This document shows, piece after piece, positions 51,072 to 60,781 of a DNA stretch of 64,000 nt; positions within the stretch are counted from its first letter, which is position 1, and every line of letters starts with the position of its first letter. Source of the DNA: Herbaspirillum sp. WKF16 (lineage in GTDB: Bacteria > Pseudomonadota > Gammaproteobacteria > Burkholderiales > Burkholderiaceae_D). The notes under the pieces are model-generated. The model was not told the DNA's origin and made no database searches. It saw only the letters and a program-made list of their open reading frames with translations. The stretch covers positions 4,588,001 to 4,652,000 of the forward strand of contig NZ_CP118632.1 in the NCBI RefSeq assembly GCF_028993615.1. Direction: 5' to 3'. The position numbers were made by a program, and so were the translations under genes.

Positions 51072-52106
51072 TCAGGTGATTGACGACGACACCTTCCACA
51101 AATCGACGTCGCCATCGGTGGCGTGGCTGTCGATCTGCTTCAACTCTTCGGCGGTAAAGTCCAGCTTCTTGAGCGCGTCCAGCGAATCGTCCAGCTGCTC
51201 GATGGTGCGCGCGCCGATCAGCGCCGAGGTCACGCGCGCATCGCGCAGCACCCAGGCGATCGCCATCTGGGCCAGGGTCTGGCCGCGCTTGTTTGCCACT
51301 TCGTTCAAGGCGCGGATGCGCGCCAGGTTTTCCGGCGACAGCATGCGCTGCGGCAGCGAAGGCGCGCGGGTCACGCGCGCGCCTTCGGGAACGCCGTCCA
51401 GGTACTTCGAGGTCAGCAGCCCCTGCGCCAGCGGCGAGAAGCCGATGCAGCCCACGCCCAGTTCTTCCAGCGCCGGCAGCAGGCCTCCTTCGATGCTGCG
51501 GTTGAGCATCGAGTAGTTGGGCTGGTGGATCAGCAGCGGCACGCCTTCGCTCTTGAGGATGGCCGCGGCGCGGCGGGTGAGCTCCGGCGAGTAGGACGAG
51601 ATGCCGACATACAGCGCCTTGCCCTGGCGGTGCAGGTGGGCCAGCGCGCCCATGGTCTCTTCCAGCGGCGTGTCGGCGTCGACGCGGTGCGAGTAGAAGA
51701 TGTCGACGTAGTCCAGGCCCATGCGACGCAGGCTCTGCTCGCAGCTGGCGATCAGGTGCTTGCGCGCGCCGCTGGGGCCGCCGTAGGGCCCCGGCCACAT
51801 CTGCCAGCCGGCCTTGCTGGAGATCACCAGCTCGTCGCGATACGGGGCAAAATCCTTGGCCAGCCAGCGGCCGAAATTCTCTTCGGCCGAGCCGGCCGGC
51901 GGACCGTAGTTGTTGGCCAGGTCGAAGTGGGTGACGCCGCGATCGAAGGCGCGGCGCAGCACGGCGCGGCCGGTCTCGAAATTGTCGACGCCGCCGAAGT
52001 TCTGCCACAGTCCCAGCGAGACGGCCGGCAGCAGCAGACCGCTCCTGCCGGTGCGGCGGTACGGCATCTGGCCATCGTAGCGGGACGGATCGGCGATATA
52101 GGTCAT
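51072..52106 (-). CDS. Aldo/keto reductase, YghZ (L-glyceraldehyde 3-phosphate reductase) type
   Basis: The protein has 344 residues and a TIM barrel. Catalytic Asp/Tyr/Lys/His context is seen in 'THFDLANNYGPPAGSAEENFG', 'ISSKAGWQMWPGPYGG' and 'YVDIFYSHRVD'. This strongly follows YghZ/Gpr, which reduces L-GAP and methylglyoxal with NADPH. AAGGA precedes ATG 52106. It lies 161 bp downstream of a two-component kinase on the same strand, with an AT-rich promoter-like gap, and its own terminator. Confidence 0.94.
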   Translation of the reverse strand: MTYIADPSRYDGQMPYRRTGRSGLLLPAVSLGLWQNFGGVDNFETGRAVLRRAFDRGVTHFDLANNYGPPAGSAEENFGRWLAKDFAPYRDELVISSKAGWQMWPGPYGGPSGARKHLIASCEQSLRRMGLDYVDIFYSHRVDADTPLEETMGALAHLHRQGKALYVGISSYSPELTRRAAAILKSEGVPLLIHQPNYSMLNRSIEGGLLPALEELGVGCIGFSPLAQGLLTSKYLDGVPEGARVTRAPSLPQRMLSPENLARIRALNEVANKRGQTLAQMAIAWVLRDARVTSALIGARTIEQLDDSLDALKKLDFTAEELKQIDSHATDGDVDLWKVSSSIT

Positions 52107-52267
52107 GAGTGTCCTTTGCTTGTATTGCTCAAGGTTCTTGTAGGAAGCGATGGCGCGCCATCGGAGGGGAAAGCCCGGCAAAGTCTACGCCGTCATTTCT
52201 TGTTTTTTAAATTGAATATAACGATGCGATTGATCTGTCCGGCAGATGGATCCCGATCATTGCCCCT

Positions 52268-53812
52268 TCAGCGCGCCGGCAGCACGATGGTGGCCACCAG
52301 GCCACCCTCCGGATGATTGCGCAGCAGCAGTTCGCCGCCGTGCGCCTGCACGATGTTGCGCGAGATGCCCAGGCCCAGGCCCATGCCGCCGCTGTTGCGG
52401 GCGCGCCCGTGCTCCAGCCGCACATAGGGCTGGAACAGGGTGCCCATGGCGTCTTCCGGCACGCCCGGGCCGTGGTCGCGGATCTCGATCTCGACCAGCT
52501 CCCCGCCGATGCCTTGCGAAGGCCGGATCGCGATCTCGACCTTCTGGCCATAGAACAACGCGTTATCGAACAGGTTGCCGATGGCGCGCTTCAGGGCCAG
52601 CGGCTTGGCGTGCACGTTCACGCCGGAAGGGGTGAACGCGATCTCGTGGCCGGCCATCTTGGCGTCGCGGATCATGCGCGTCACCAGCGCGTCCAGCCGC
52701 ACCTCGGTGCGGTTTTCGTGGATGTCGCTGTCCTTCACCGATTGCAGCGCGCCCTTGACCATCATGTCGAGCTCGTCGAGGTCGTCGTGGAATTCGGTGC
52801 GCATGTCGTCGTCGTCCATCAGCTCGGTGCGCAGCTTCAGACGCGTGATGGGCGTGCGCAGGTCGTGCGAGATCGAGACGAACAGCCGCTCGCGGTCTTC
52901 CAGGTAGCGCTTTATGCGCTCGCGCATGCCGGAGAAGGCGCGCGCCGTCTTGACGTATTCGCGGCTGCCGGTGCCGGGCAGCTGGGGCACGGTCTCGCCC
53001 TTGCCGAAGGCTTCGGCGGCGTCGGCCAGCGCGGCCAGCGGACGCGTGGTCCAGCGCACCACCAGGATGGTCAGCAACAGGATCGCCGCCAGCGACAGGC
53101 CTTGCAGCACCAGCCGGTCCAGCCACAGCGGGTTGCCGCTGTCGAGGAAGTAGGGATTGGGCATCAACGCGGCCAGGTACAGCCAGCGCCCGTTCTCCAC
53201 CTGCATCTGGATCACCAGCACCGGCGCCGAATTGGGCTTGGTCAGCAGGATGTGCTGCACCCAGTTGTCGGGCAGGTCGCCGACCTTGAGGCCGTCGCTG
53301 GAGACCTGCAGGTTGTCGGGCCAGGCGAAGTCCAGCCTGGCCTCGGGCATGAAGGGGAGATCGTCGCGCAAGGTCTGGGCGGCGACGTCGATGGCTACCG
53401 CCGCCAGCGGGTTGTCGCCGATGGGCGTGACCGGCACCACCGAACTGTTGGCGTTGATGAAGAAGCGCGTGCCGCCCATCTCGCGCAGTTGCTGGATCAT
53501 CAGCGGCCGGTAGTTGGCGGGCAGGCTCAGGAAGTAGCGGATCGCCACCGAGGCGCTGTGCGCCAGGTGCTGCGCCGCGACCCGGGTTTCGGCCTCGGAC
53601 TTGCTGCGCAGCTGCGCGGCCCAGATCAGGCCGCCGGCCACCTGGGTCACCAACACGCCGAAGATCATCACCACCGACAGGCGGCCCAGCAACGAGTTGG
53701 GCAACATCCAGTCCAGCAATGCGCCCAGCCGGCCGCGCAGCGTGGCCGGCCGCGCCGATGCGGGGAAGGCGGCAACGGGCTCGGCCGCTGCCGCCGGGGT
53801 GGCGTCGTTCAT
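52268..53812 (-). CDS. EnvZ-type sensor histidine kinase
   Basis: The protein has 514 residues. A 40-residue cytoplasmic N-terminus leads to TM1 (about 45-66), a periplasmic domain (about 67-230), TM2 (about 235-253), HAMP, HisKA with H316 ('VSISHDLRTPITRLK') and HATPase_c ('NLFDNALFYG', 'DHGPGV', 'GMGLGLGI'). The layout resembles EnvZ/GltS-like kinases. The regulator gene is 13 bp upstream and an orphan periplasmic sugar-binding protein gene precedes it, so ligand-loaded binding protein may be the signal. Confidence 0.95.
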   Translation of the reverse strand: MNDATPAAAAEPVAAFPASARPATLRGRLGALLDWMLPNSLLGRLSVVMIFGVLVTQVAGGLIWAAQLRSKSEAETRVAAQHLAHSASVAIRYFLSLPANYRPLMIQQLREMGGTRFFINANSSVVPVTPIGDNPLAAVAIDVAAQTLRDDLPFMPEARLDFAWPDNLQVSSDGLKVGDLPDNWVQHILLTKPNSAPVLVIQMQVENGRWLYLAALMPNPYFLDSGNPLWLDRLVLQGLSLAAILLLTILVVRWTTRPLAALADAAEAFGKGETVPQLPGTGSREYVKTARAFSGMRERIKRYLEDRERLFVSISHDLRTPITRLKLRTELMDDDDMRTEFHDDLDELDMMVKGALQSVKDSDIHENRTEVRLDALVTRMIRDAKMAGHEIAFTPSGVNVHAKPLALKRAIGNLFDNALFYGQKVEIAIRPSQGIGGELVEIEIRDHGPGVPEDAMGTLFQPYVRLEHGRARNSGGMGLGLGISRNIVQAHGGELLLRNHPEGGLVATIVLPAR

Positions 53813-53825
53813 GATGGGAGGGCGC

Positions 53826-54539
53826 TCAGGCGGCCGCGGCGCTGACGTCGGCCGAGAACACGTAGCCGGCCCCGCGCACGGTCTTGATCAGGTGCGGCTG
53901 GCGGCCGCCGTCGTTCAGGCGCAGGCGCAGCTTGCTGATCTGCACGTCCAGCGAGCGGTCCAGCGGGCCGGCGTCGCGTCCGCGGGTCTCCTCGCACAGC
54001 ACATTGCGGTCCAGCACGTCGCCGGGATGCTCGACGAAGTATTTCAGCAGCTGGTAATCCATGCCGGTCAGCGACACCACGCCGCCGGCGCTGTCGAGCA
54101 GGGTGCGCTCGACCGTGTCGAGCGTGAAGCCGACGAAGCGGTAGTAGCGCGGCGCGTTGGCGCTGTCGATGCCGATGCGGCGGTGGATCGCCTTGATGCG
54201 CGCCAGCAGTTCACGCGGGCTGTAGGGCTTGGCGATGTAGTCGTCGGCGCCCAGCTCCAGGCCGACCACGCGGTCGGTCTCGTCTGAGCTGGCGGTGAGC
54301 ATGATGATGGGCACGTTCGACTTGCGCCGTACCGTCTTGCACAGCGCGAAGCCGTCGGTGTCGGGCAACATCACGTCCAGGATCACCAGCGAGAGCTCAT
54401 CGGCAAAGCGCGTGAACTCGGCCAGGAAGGCCGCGCCGTCGTGCGCCAGACGCACCTCGTACTGGTTCTTTTCCAGATAGGCCTTCAGCAGCGTGCGGGT
54501 CTTCTGGTCGTCGTCGACAATCAATATCTTGCGTGTCAT
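53826..54539 (-). CDS. OmpR-family response regulator
   Basis: The protein has 237 residues. The receiver has D9-D11, phospho-acceptor D55 ('VILDVMLPDTDG'), T83-like 'MLTAS' and 'IAKPYSPREL'. The OmpR-type winged helix is C-terminal ('LTGMDYQLLKYFVEHPG', 'RSLDVQISKLRLRL', 'TVRGAGYVF'). Its genes lie beside two ATGTAA direct-repeat boxes (56051, 56161), which have the spacing expected for OmpR-family binding. It probably controls both divergent operons around 56 kb. Confidence 0.95.
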   Translation of the reverse strand: MTRKILIVDDDQKTRTLLKAYLEKNQYEVRLAHDGAAFLAEFTRFADELSLVILDVMLPDTDGFALCKTVRRKSNVPIIMLTASSDETDRVVGLELGADDYIAKPYSPRELLARIKAIHRRIGIDSANAPRYYRFVGFTLDTVERTLLDSAGGVVSLTGMDYQLLKYFVEHPGDVLDRNVLCEETRGRDAGPLDRSLDVQISKLRLRLNDGGRQPHLIKTVRGAGYVFSADVSAAAA

Positions 54540-54584
54540 GGCTGCCGCTCCATCTCCAAATCCAATGTCGGTTCTTGATTCTTG

Positions 54585-55931
54585 TCAGTCGTTGCGATGG
54601 CGCGAGAGCGTTCGCGCGATCGCCGCCAGTCGCTTCTGCGCCTGTTCTTCCGTCACGCCGCGGTCCAGGAAGAATCGCTGCACCTCGGCGATGATGGCGT
54701 CCTTGGTCGTCTCGTCGGTGGCCATGCGGTGCACCAGGCTGGGCGCCTGGTAGGCCGGGCCGCGGCTGAAGGCGCGCCACGAGTCGCGCGCGCAGCGGTC
54801 CATGTGCGGGTCCGGCGCGCGCCAGACCGGGATGGATCCCTTGAATTTATTGTATTCCGACTGCACCGCGGGCGAACCCACGATCTGCGCCAGCGTCTCC
54901 TGCATGGACTGGTTCGCGTAATTCCCGGCGAACATGGCCAGCGTGTCGGTGCTGTACAAATGGTACTCGCCGGTGCCGGGCACCGGGACGCAGCCGAACT
55001 GCTGGTCCACCGTCAGGCCCCAGGCGCTGAACTCGCCCTTGGCCCAGTCGCCCATGATGAACATCGCCGCCTCGCCGCTGACCATGCTGCGCGCCACCTC
55101 GGTCCAGGGACGCTCGCGCACCGGCTGCGCCATGGCGTCGCCCAGCTTGCGCAGCTGCCTGAGGATATGCAGCATGCGCGAGTCGGCGTAGGCGCTGGGC
55201 CGCATCTCGACGAACAGCTGGCGGTAATAGCCCGGCCCGCTCTCGGCCAGCGCCAGGTTCTCGAACAGCGTGGCGACCTGCCAGGCCTCGGCGCTCTGCG
55301 CCAGCGGCGTGATGCCGGCATTGCGCAGCGCCTGCGCCACGCGGTTGAAATCGTCCCAGGTCCGGGGCGGGGTCAGCCCCAGCCGGTTGAAGATCGCCAC
55401 GTTGTAGAACAGCGTATTGATGCGGTGGATGCCCAGCGGCGCGGCCACCACATGGCCGCGGTTGTTAAGCAGCTGCCACACGGTGGGAAACATCTGCTTT
55501 TCCCAGTTGCCCTGCACGGCGACATTGTCCAGCTCCAGCAGCAGGCCGAGGTCGGCCCATTCGCCGAAGATCACGCCGTTCAATTGCGTGACCTCGGGCG
55601 CGCGGTTGGCCAGCACCATGCTCTTCAGTACCTTGCCGGCGCCCATGCCGGCGCCGCCGGGAATGGAGATGTCGCGCCATTGGATATCCTGCCTGGCCAA
55701 CTGGTTCATGACCACATCGAGCGCGCGCCGTTCCCCGGCCGAGGTCCACCAGTGCAGCACCTGCAGCGAACGCGCCGGAGCGGGGGCCGGCGCCGGCGGC
55801 GCCGCCACGGTCTGCGCCAGCGCCCGCCCCTGCATCGGCAGCGCTGCAAGCGCCGCGAGCAGGCATGCGGCGGCGCCTCGCGAGAGGGCCGGACCGATGC
55901 GCGCGACGACGGACCGTTTCCTTTTTATCAT
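54585..55931 (-). CDS. Orphan sugar ABC-type binding protein, likely co-sensor
   Basis: The protein has 448 residues. A signal peptide (about 1-40) is followed by an Ala/Pro-rich stretch and a MalE-like fold ('LHWWTSAGERRALDVVMNQL', 'AAPLGIHRINTLFYN', 'GEAAMFIMGDWAKGEF'). No permease or ATPase gene follows; instead the OmpR regulator and EnvZ-type kinase genes do (45-bp gap). It therefore looks like a periplasmic ligand receptor for the kinase, analogous in position to the Bug protein beside TctDE. Start ATG 55931 has a weak ribosome-binding site. Confidence 0.9.
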   Translation of the reverse strand: MIKRKRSVVARIGPALSRGAAACLLAALAALPMQGRALAQTVAAPPAPAPAPARSLQVLHWWTSAGERRALDVVMNQLARQDIQWRDISIPGGAGMGAGKVLKSMVLANRAPEVTQLNGVIFGEWADLGLLLELDNVAVQGNWEKQMFPTVWQLLNNRGHVVAAPLGIHRINTLFYNVAIFNRLGLTPPRTWDDFNRVAQALRNAGITPLAQSAEAWQVATLFENLALAESGPGYYRQLFVEMRPSAYADSRMLHILRQLRKLGDAMAQPVRERPWTEVARSMVSGEAAMFIMGDWAKGEFSAWGLTVDQQFGCVPVPGTGEYHLYSTDTLAMFAGNYANQSMQETLAQIVGSPAVQSEYNKFKGSIPVWRAPDPHMDRCARDSWRAFSRGPAYQAPSLVHRMATDETTKDAIIAEVQRFFLDRGVTEEQAQKRLAAIARTLSRHRND

Positions 55932-56050
55932 TATGATGTGTGTCTCCAAACCGGAACAGACTATAGCCGGGCGCCTGCCATTGCGCAATTTCAGATATAA
56001 GCTCTTCAGTGCGCTTGGACGCCTGAAGAAGCATTAAGTCGCTTCAGGCC

Positions 56051-56066
56051 ATGTAAAGAAATGTAA
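56051..56066 (+). promoter_or_regulatory. ATGTAA direct repeat, box 1 (OmpR-type)
   Basis: ATGTAA-AGAA-ATGTAA: two identical hexamers with a 10-bp period, followed by TC. It lies between the divergent binding-protein genes. Box 2 has the same pattern exactly 110 bp to the right. Confidence 0.6.
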
Positions 56067-56160
56067 TCTTGTTTTTTCTTATCTTGTTTCGGCGCGGCGC
56101 GCCTGTGCGGCGGCGCACGCGGCTTGCAGGCCGTCCCGGCCGCGGCGCATGTTGCGGCCC

Positions 56161-56176
56161 ATGTAAGGATATGTAA
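56161..56176 (+). promoter_or_regulatory. ATGTAA direct repeat, box 2 (OmpR-type)
   Basis: ATGTAA-GGAT-ATGTAA, also followed by TC. A -10-like TTTAAT (56200-56205) begins 23 bp after it and no -35 is apparent, as expected for an activator site that replaces the -35. The binding-protein gene starts at 56380. Confidence 0.62.
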
Positions 56177-56379
56177 TCCCGCGCCCGCGCCCTCAGGATT
56201 TTAATCCTTTCAAATCAAACAGTTAGACATTGCGCGGCGACGCCCCGCCAATGCTCGCATCACACGTCCCCCGGTGCTAACGTCAGCCCGCTGTCTCTGC
56301 AGTTGCCCATTGTCCGAGCACCCGCGGCTGCTGCAGCAACCATCAAGCAGGCATACCAACGATAAGCAAGGAGACCTTG

Positions 56380-57666
56380 ATGCACAACACCAAGAAGGCG
56401 GGCGGGTTCCCGTTCGTGAAAAAACTGATGGCCTCGGCCACCTGCGCCGGCGCGCTGGCCATGGCGATGGCCGGCGGCCATGCCCAAGCCGGCAACCTGA
56501 CCATCGAAAGCTGGCGGGTGGACGACCTGCAGCTGTGGCAGGACGTGCTGATCCCGGCATTCCAGAAAAAGAACCCCGGCATCACCGTGAAGTTCTCGCC
56601 CACCGCGCCCACCGAATACGACTCCAGCCTGGCCGCGCGCCTGGCCGGCGGCACCGCCGGCGACCTGGTGGCCTGCCGCCCGTTCGACGTCTCGCTGTCG
56701 CTGTACAACAAGGGCCACCTGGAAAAGCTGGACGGCAAGTCCGGCATGGAATTCTTCGCGCCGGCAGCCAAGACCGCCTGGCAGAGCGACGACGGCAAGG
56801 ACACCTTCTGCATGCCGATCGCCTCCGTGATCCATGGCTTCTTCTACAACACCAAGATCTTCAAGGAACTGAACCTGGAGCCGCCCAAGACCGAGGCGGA
56901 ATTCTTCAAGCTGCTCGACGCCGTCAAGGCCAACGGCAAGTACACGCCGCTGGTGATGGGCACCTCCGAGCAATGGGAATCGCACCAGGTGCTGTTCACC
57001 GGCATCGGCCCCAACTACTGGAAGGGCGAGGAAGGCCGCAAGGCGCTGATCTCGGGCAAGGCCAAGTTCACCGATCCGCAATTCGTGGCGGCCTGGGAAT
57101 ATGAAGCCAAGCTGGCGCAGTACCTGCCCAAGGGCGCCTCGGCGCAGACCTACAGCGACAGCCAGAACATGTTCGCGCTGGGCCGCGGCGCGGTCTACCC
57201 GGCCGGCTCCTGGGACATCGCCTACTTCAACGGCAAGCTGGACATGGGCGCCTTCCCGCCGCCGGTGCCCAAGGCCGGCGACGCCTGCTACATCTCGGAC
57301 CACAACGACATCGGCATGGGCGTGAACAAGAAATCCAAGAACAAGGAAGACGCCTACAAGTTCCTGGCCTGGCTGGGTTCGCAGGAGTTCGCCGACCTCT
57401 ACACCAACAAGGTCACCGGCTTCTTCTCGCTGTCCAACCACCTGATCTCGGTGAAGGATCCGATCGCCAAGCAGATGATCGGCTGGCGCAAGGGTTGCGC
57501 CTCGACCATCCGCGTGAACTCGCAGATCCTCAACCGCGGCACCCCGAGCATGGAAAACGAGATGTGGAACGTCAACGCCCAGGTCCTGAACGGCAAGCTC
57601 ACTCCCAAGGATGCGGCCGCCAAGATCCAGGCCGGATTCGCCAAGTGGTACAAGCCGCAACAGTAA
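56380..57666 (+). CDS. Sugar ABC transporter binding protein
   Basis: The protein has 428 residues. The signal peptide is about 1-37 ('...GGHAQA-GNLTIESW'). The MalE-like fold shows 'WQDVLIPAFQKKNPGITVKF', 'GGTAGDLVACRPFDVSL' and 'GRGAVYPAGSWDIAYF'. AAGGAG lies eight bases before ATG 56380. It delivers the sugar to the two permeases downstream. Together with NagA and a SIS-domain protein in the same run, N-acetylglucosamine, or a chito-oligosaccharide, is the likely cargo (inference). Codon use suggests high expression. Confidence 0.95.
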   Translation: MHNTKKAGGFPFVKKLMASATCAGALAMAMAGGHAQAGNLTIESWRVDDLQLWQDVLIPAFQKKNPGITVKFSPTAPTEYDSSLAARLAGGTAGDLVACRPFDVSLSLYNKGHLEKLDGKSGMEFFAPAAKTAWQSDDGKDTFCMPIASVIHGFFYNTKIFKELNLEPPKTEAEFFKLLDAVKANGKYTPLVMGTSEQWESHQVLFTGIGPNYWKGEEGRKALISGKAKFTDPQFVAAWEYEAKLAQYLPKGASAQTYSDSQNMFALGRGAVYPAGSWDIAYFNGKLDMGAFPPPVPKAGDACYISDHNDIGMGVNKKSKNKEDAYKFLAWLGSQEFADLYTNKVTGFFSLSNHLISVKDPIAKQMIGWRKGCASTIRVNSQILNRGTPSMENEMWNVNAQVLNGKLTPKDAAAKIQAGFAKWYKPQQ

Positions 57667-57679
57667 CAACATAAGCGGC

Positions 57680-57708
57680 GCGGCGCCTCGCCATCGGCGG
57701 GGCGCCGC
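57680..57708 (+). promoter_or_regulatory. Stem-loop between binding protein and permease genes
   Basis: GCGGCGCCTCGCC and GGCGGGGCGCCGC form a 13-bp stem (one G-U pair) with an ATC loop. No T-run follows, so it is not a terminator. Such stems commonly lower or protect expression downstream of a binding-protein gene. Confidence 0.55.
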
Positions 57709-57789
57709 AGTCGGATAACAAGAGGAGACCGGGCAACGGCGCGCCAAGACGCCGGCCTTTTTTCCCTCGCCGCACCCTCAGGAGACGCA

Positions 57790-58704
57790 GTGAAAAAAGT
57801 CCGCGCATGGCAGCTGCTGGTATTTCTCGCGCCTGCCGTCATCATCTACTCCATGTTCAGCGCCCTGCCCCTGGCCGATACGCTGCGCCTGGGCTTCTAC
57901 ACCAGCAACGACGCCGGTGTGCGCAGCTTCGTCGGCCTCGACAACTACCGCACCATCCTGTTCGATCCCGACTGGTCGGCCGCCTTCTGGAACGCGATGT
58001 GGAACAACATCAAGTTCTTCTGCATCCACATGGCGCTGCAAAACCCGATCGGCCTGCTGCTGGCGACGCTGTTCAGCCTCAAGGGCCTGCGCGGCGCGCG
58101 CACCTACCGCACGCTGATCTTCCTGCCGACCTTGCTGTCGGTGGTGATCATCGGCTTCATCTGGCAGCTGATCCTCTCGCCGCTGTGGGGCGTGGGCGAG
58201 AAACTGATGGGACTGGTCGGCCTGGCCGACTGGTTCGGCCCCTGGCTGGGACAGGAATCGACCGCGCTCCTGACGCTGTCGCTGATCTCGGTGTGGCAAT
58301 ACATCGGCATCCCGATGATGCTGATCTACGCGGCGCTGCTGGCGGTGCCAGATGAGGTGCTGGAGGCGGCGCACGCCGAAGGCGCGAGCGGCCTGCGCAT
58401 CTTCTGGCAGATCAAGCTGCCGCTGATCTACCCGACGCTGGGGCTGGTGACCATCCTGACCTTCGTGGCCAACTTCAACGCCTTCGACCTGATCTACTCG
58501 GTCAAGGGCGCGCTGGCCGGCCCCAACTATTCGGCCGACCTGCTGGGCACCTACTTCTACCGCACCTTCTTCGGCTACCAGGCGCAGATCGGCAGCCCGA
58601 CCATGGGCGCGGCCGTGGCAACGCTGATGTTCCTGGTGATCCTGGCCGGCGTGGGCGCCTACTTCGTCATGGTGCAGCGGCGCCTGACCCGCTACGCGCT
58701 ATAA
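57790..58704 (+). CDS. Sugar ABC transporter permease (MalF-like)
   Basis: The protein has 304 residues, starting at GTG with AGGAG upstream. Six membrane segments and the EAA loop ('EVLEAAHAEGASGLRIFWQIKLPLI' in overall pattern) identify a CUT1-type permease. It pairs with the permease encoded 16 bp downstream to form the transmembrane channel for the sugar bound by the 56380 protein. Confidence 0.95.
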   Translation: MKKVRAWQLLVFLAPAVIIYSMFSALPLADTLRLGFYTSNDAGVRSFVGLDNYRTILFDPDWSAAFWNAMWNNIKFFCIHMALQNPIGLLLATLFSLKGLRGARTYRTLIFLPTLLSVVIIGFIWQLILSPLWGVGEKLMGLVGLADWFGPWLGQESTALLTLSLISVWQYIGIPMMLIYAALLAVPDEVLEAAHAEGASGLRIFWQIKLPLIYPTLGLVTILTFVANFNAFDLIYSVKGALAGPNYSADLLGTYFYRTFFGYQAQIGSPTMGAAVATLMFLVILAGVGAYFVMVQRRLTRYAL

Positions 58705-58720
58705 GCGCAAGGACGAACCG

Positions 58721-59617
58721 ATGCCTACTTCTTCCACACCCTACACCGGACAAGCCTCGCCGGCCGCGCCGCCGACGCTGGCGCAGCGCAGCTTCGGCGC
58801 GGCCGGCCACCTCTGGGTGCACTTCGTGCTGTGCATCTACGCGGTGATCGCGCTGTTCCCGATCGCGCTGATCCTGATCAACTCGGTCAAGACCCGCAGC
58901 GCCATCTTCGACGGCCCGATGGCGCTGCCCACCGCCGAGACCCTGACCCTGGTGGGCTTCCAGAAAGTGCTCTCGGGCACCCACTTCCTGCTCTACTTCG
59001 GCAACAGCCTGGTGGTCACGCTGGGTTCGCTGGTACTCATCGTGCTGTTCGGCGCGATGGCCGGATGGGCGCTGTCGGAATATAAATTCCCCGGTAACCG
59101 CGTGCTCAACTTCTTCCTGGCCATCGGCATCATGATCCCGATCCGGCTGGGCACGGTTTCCATCCTGCAGTTGATCGTGGCGCTGGACCTGATCAACACG
59201 CGGACCGCGCTGATCCTGGTCTACACCGCCCAGGGCCTGCCGCTGGCGGTGATGATCCTGTCCGAATTCATCCGCCAGATCCCGACCGAGCTGAAGGACG
59301 CCGCGCGCTGCGACGGCGTGGGCGAGATCGCCATCTTCTTCCAGGTGATCCTGCCGCTGATCCGCCCGGCCATCGCCACCGTGGCGGTGTTCACCATGAT
59401 CCCGGCGTGGAACGACCTGTGGTTCCCGCTGATCCTGGCGCCCGGCGAAGACACCCGCACCGTCACCCTGGGCGTGCAACAGTTCATCGGCCAGTACGCC
59501 ACCGACTGGAATTCGGTGCTGGCCGCGCTGTCGATGGCGGTGATCCCGATCCTGCTGCTGTACGTGGCGTTCTCGCGCCAGCTGATCCGCGGCCTGACGT
59601 CCGGCGCCGTGAAGTAA
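58721..59617 (+). CDS. Sugar ABC transporter permease (MalG-like)
   Basis: The protein has 298 residues. A polar N-terminus precedes six membrane helices; the EAA loop reads 'PTELKDAARCDGVGEIAIFFQVILPLI' in pattern. It is the second CUT1 permease, partner of the 57790 protein. A 16-bp gap on both sides shows a tightly packed operon. Confidence 0.95.
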   Translation: MPTSSTPYTGQASPAAPPTLAQRSFGAAGHLWVHFVLCIYAVIALFPIALILINSVKTRSAIFDGPMALPTAETLTLVGFQKVLSGTHFLLYFGNSLVVTLGSLVLIVLFGAMAGWALSEYKFPGNRVLNFFLAIGIMIPIRLGTVSILQLIVALDLINTRTALILVYTAQGLPLAVMILSEFIRQIPTELKDAARCDGVGEIAIFFQVILPLIRPAIATVAVFTMIPAWNDLWFPLILAPGEDTRTVTLGVQQFIGQYATDWNSVLAALSMAVIPILLLYVAFSRQLIRGLTSGAVK

Positions 59618-59633
59618 AACCATTGGAACCGAT

Positions 59634-60758
<1,125 letters not shown>

Positions 60759-60781
60759 ACGCAACCGGATCGCACACGCAT

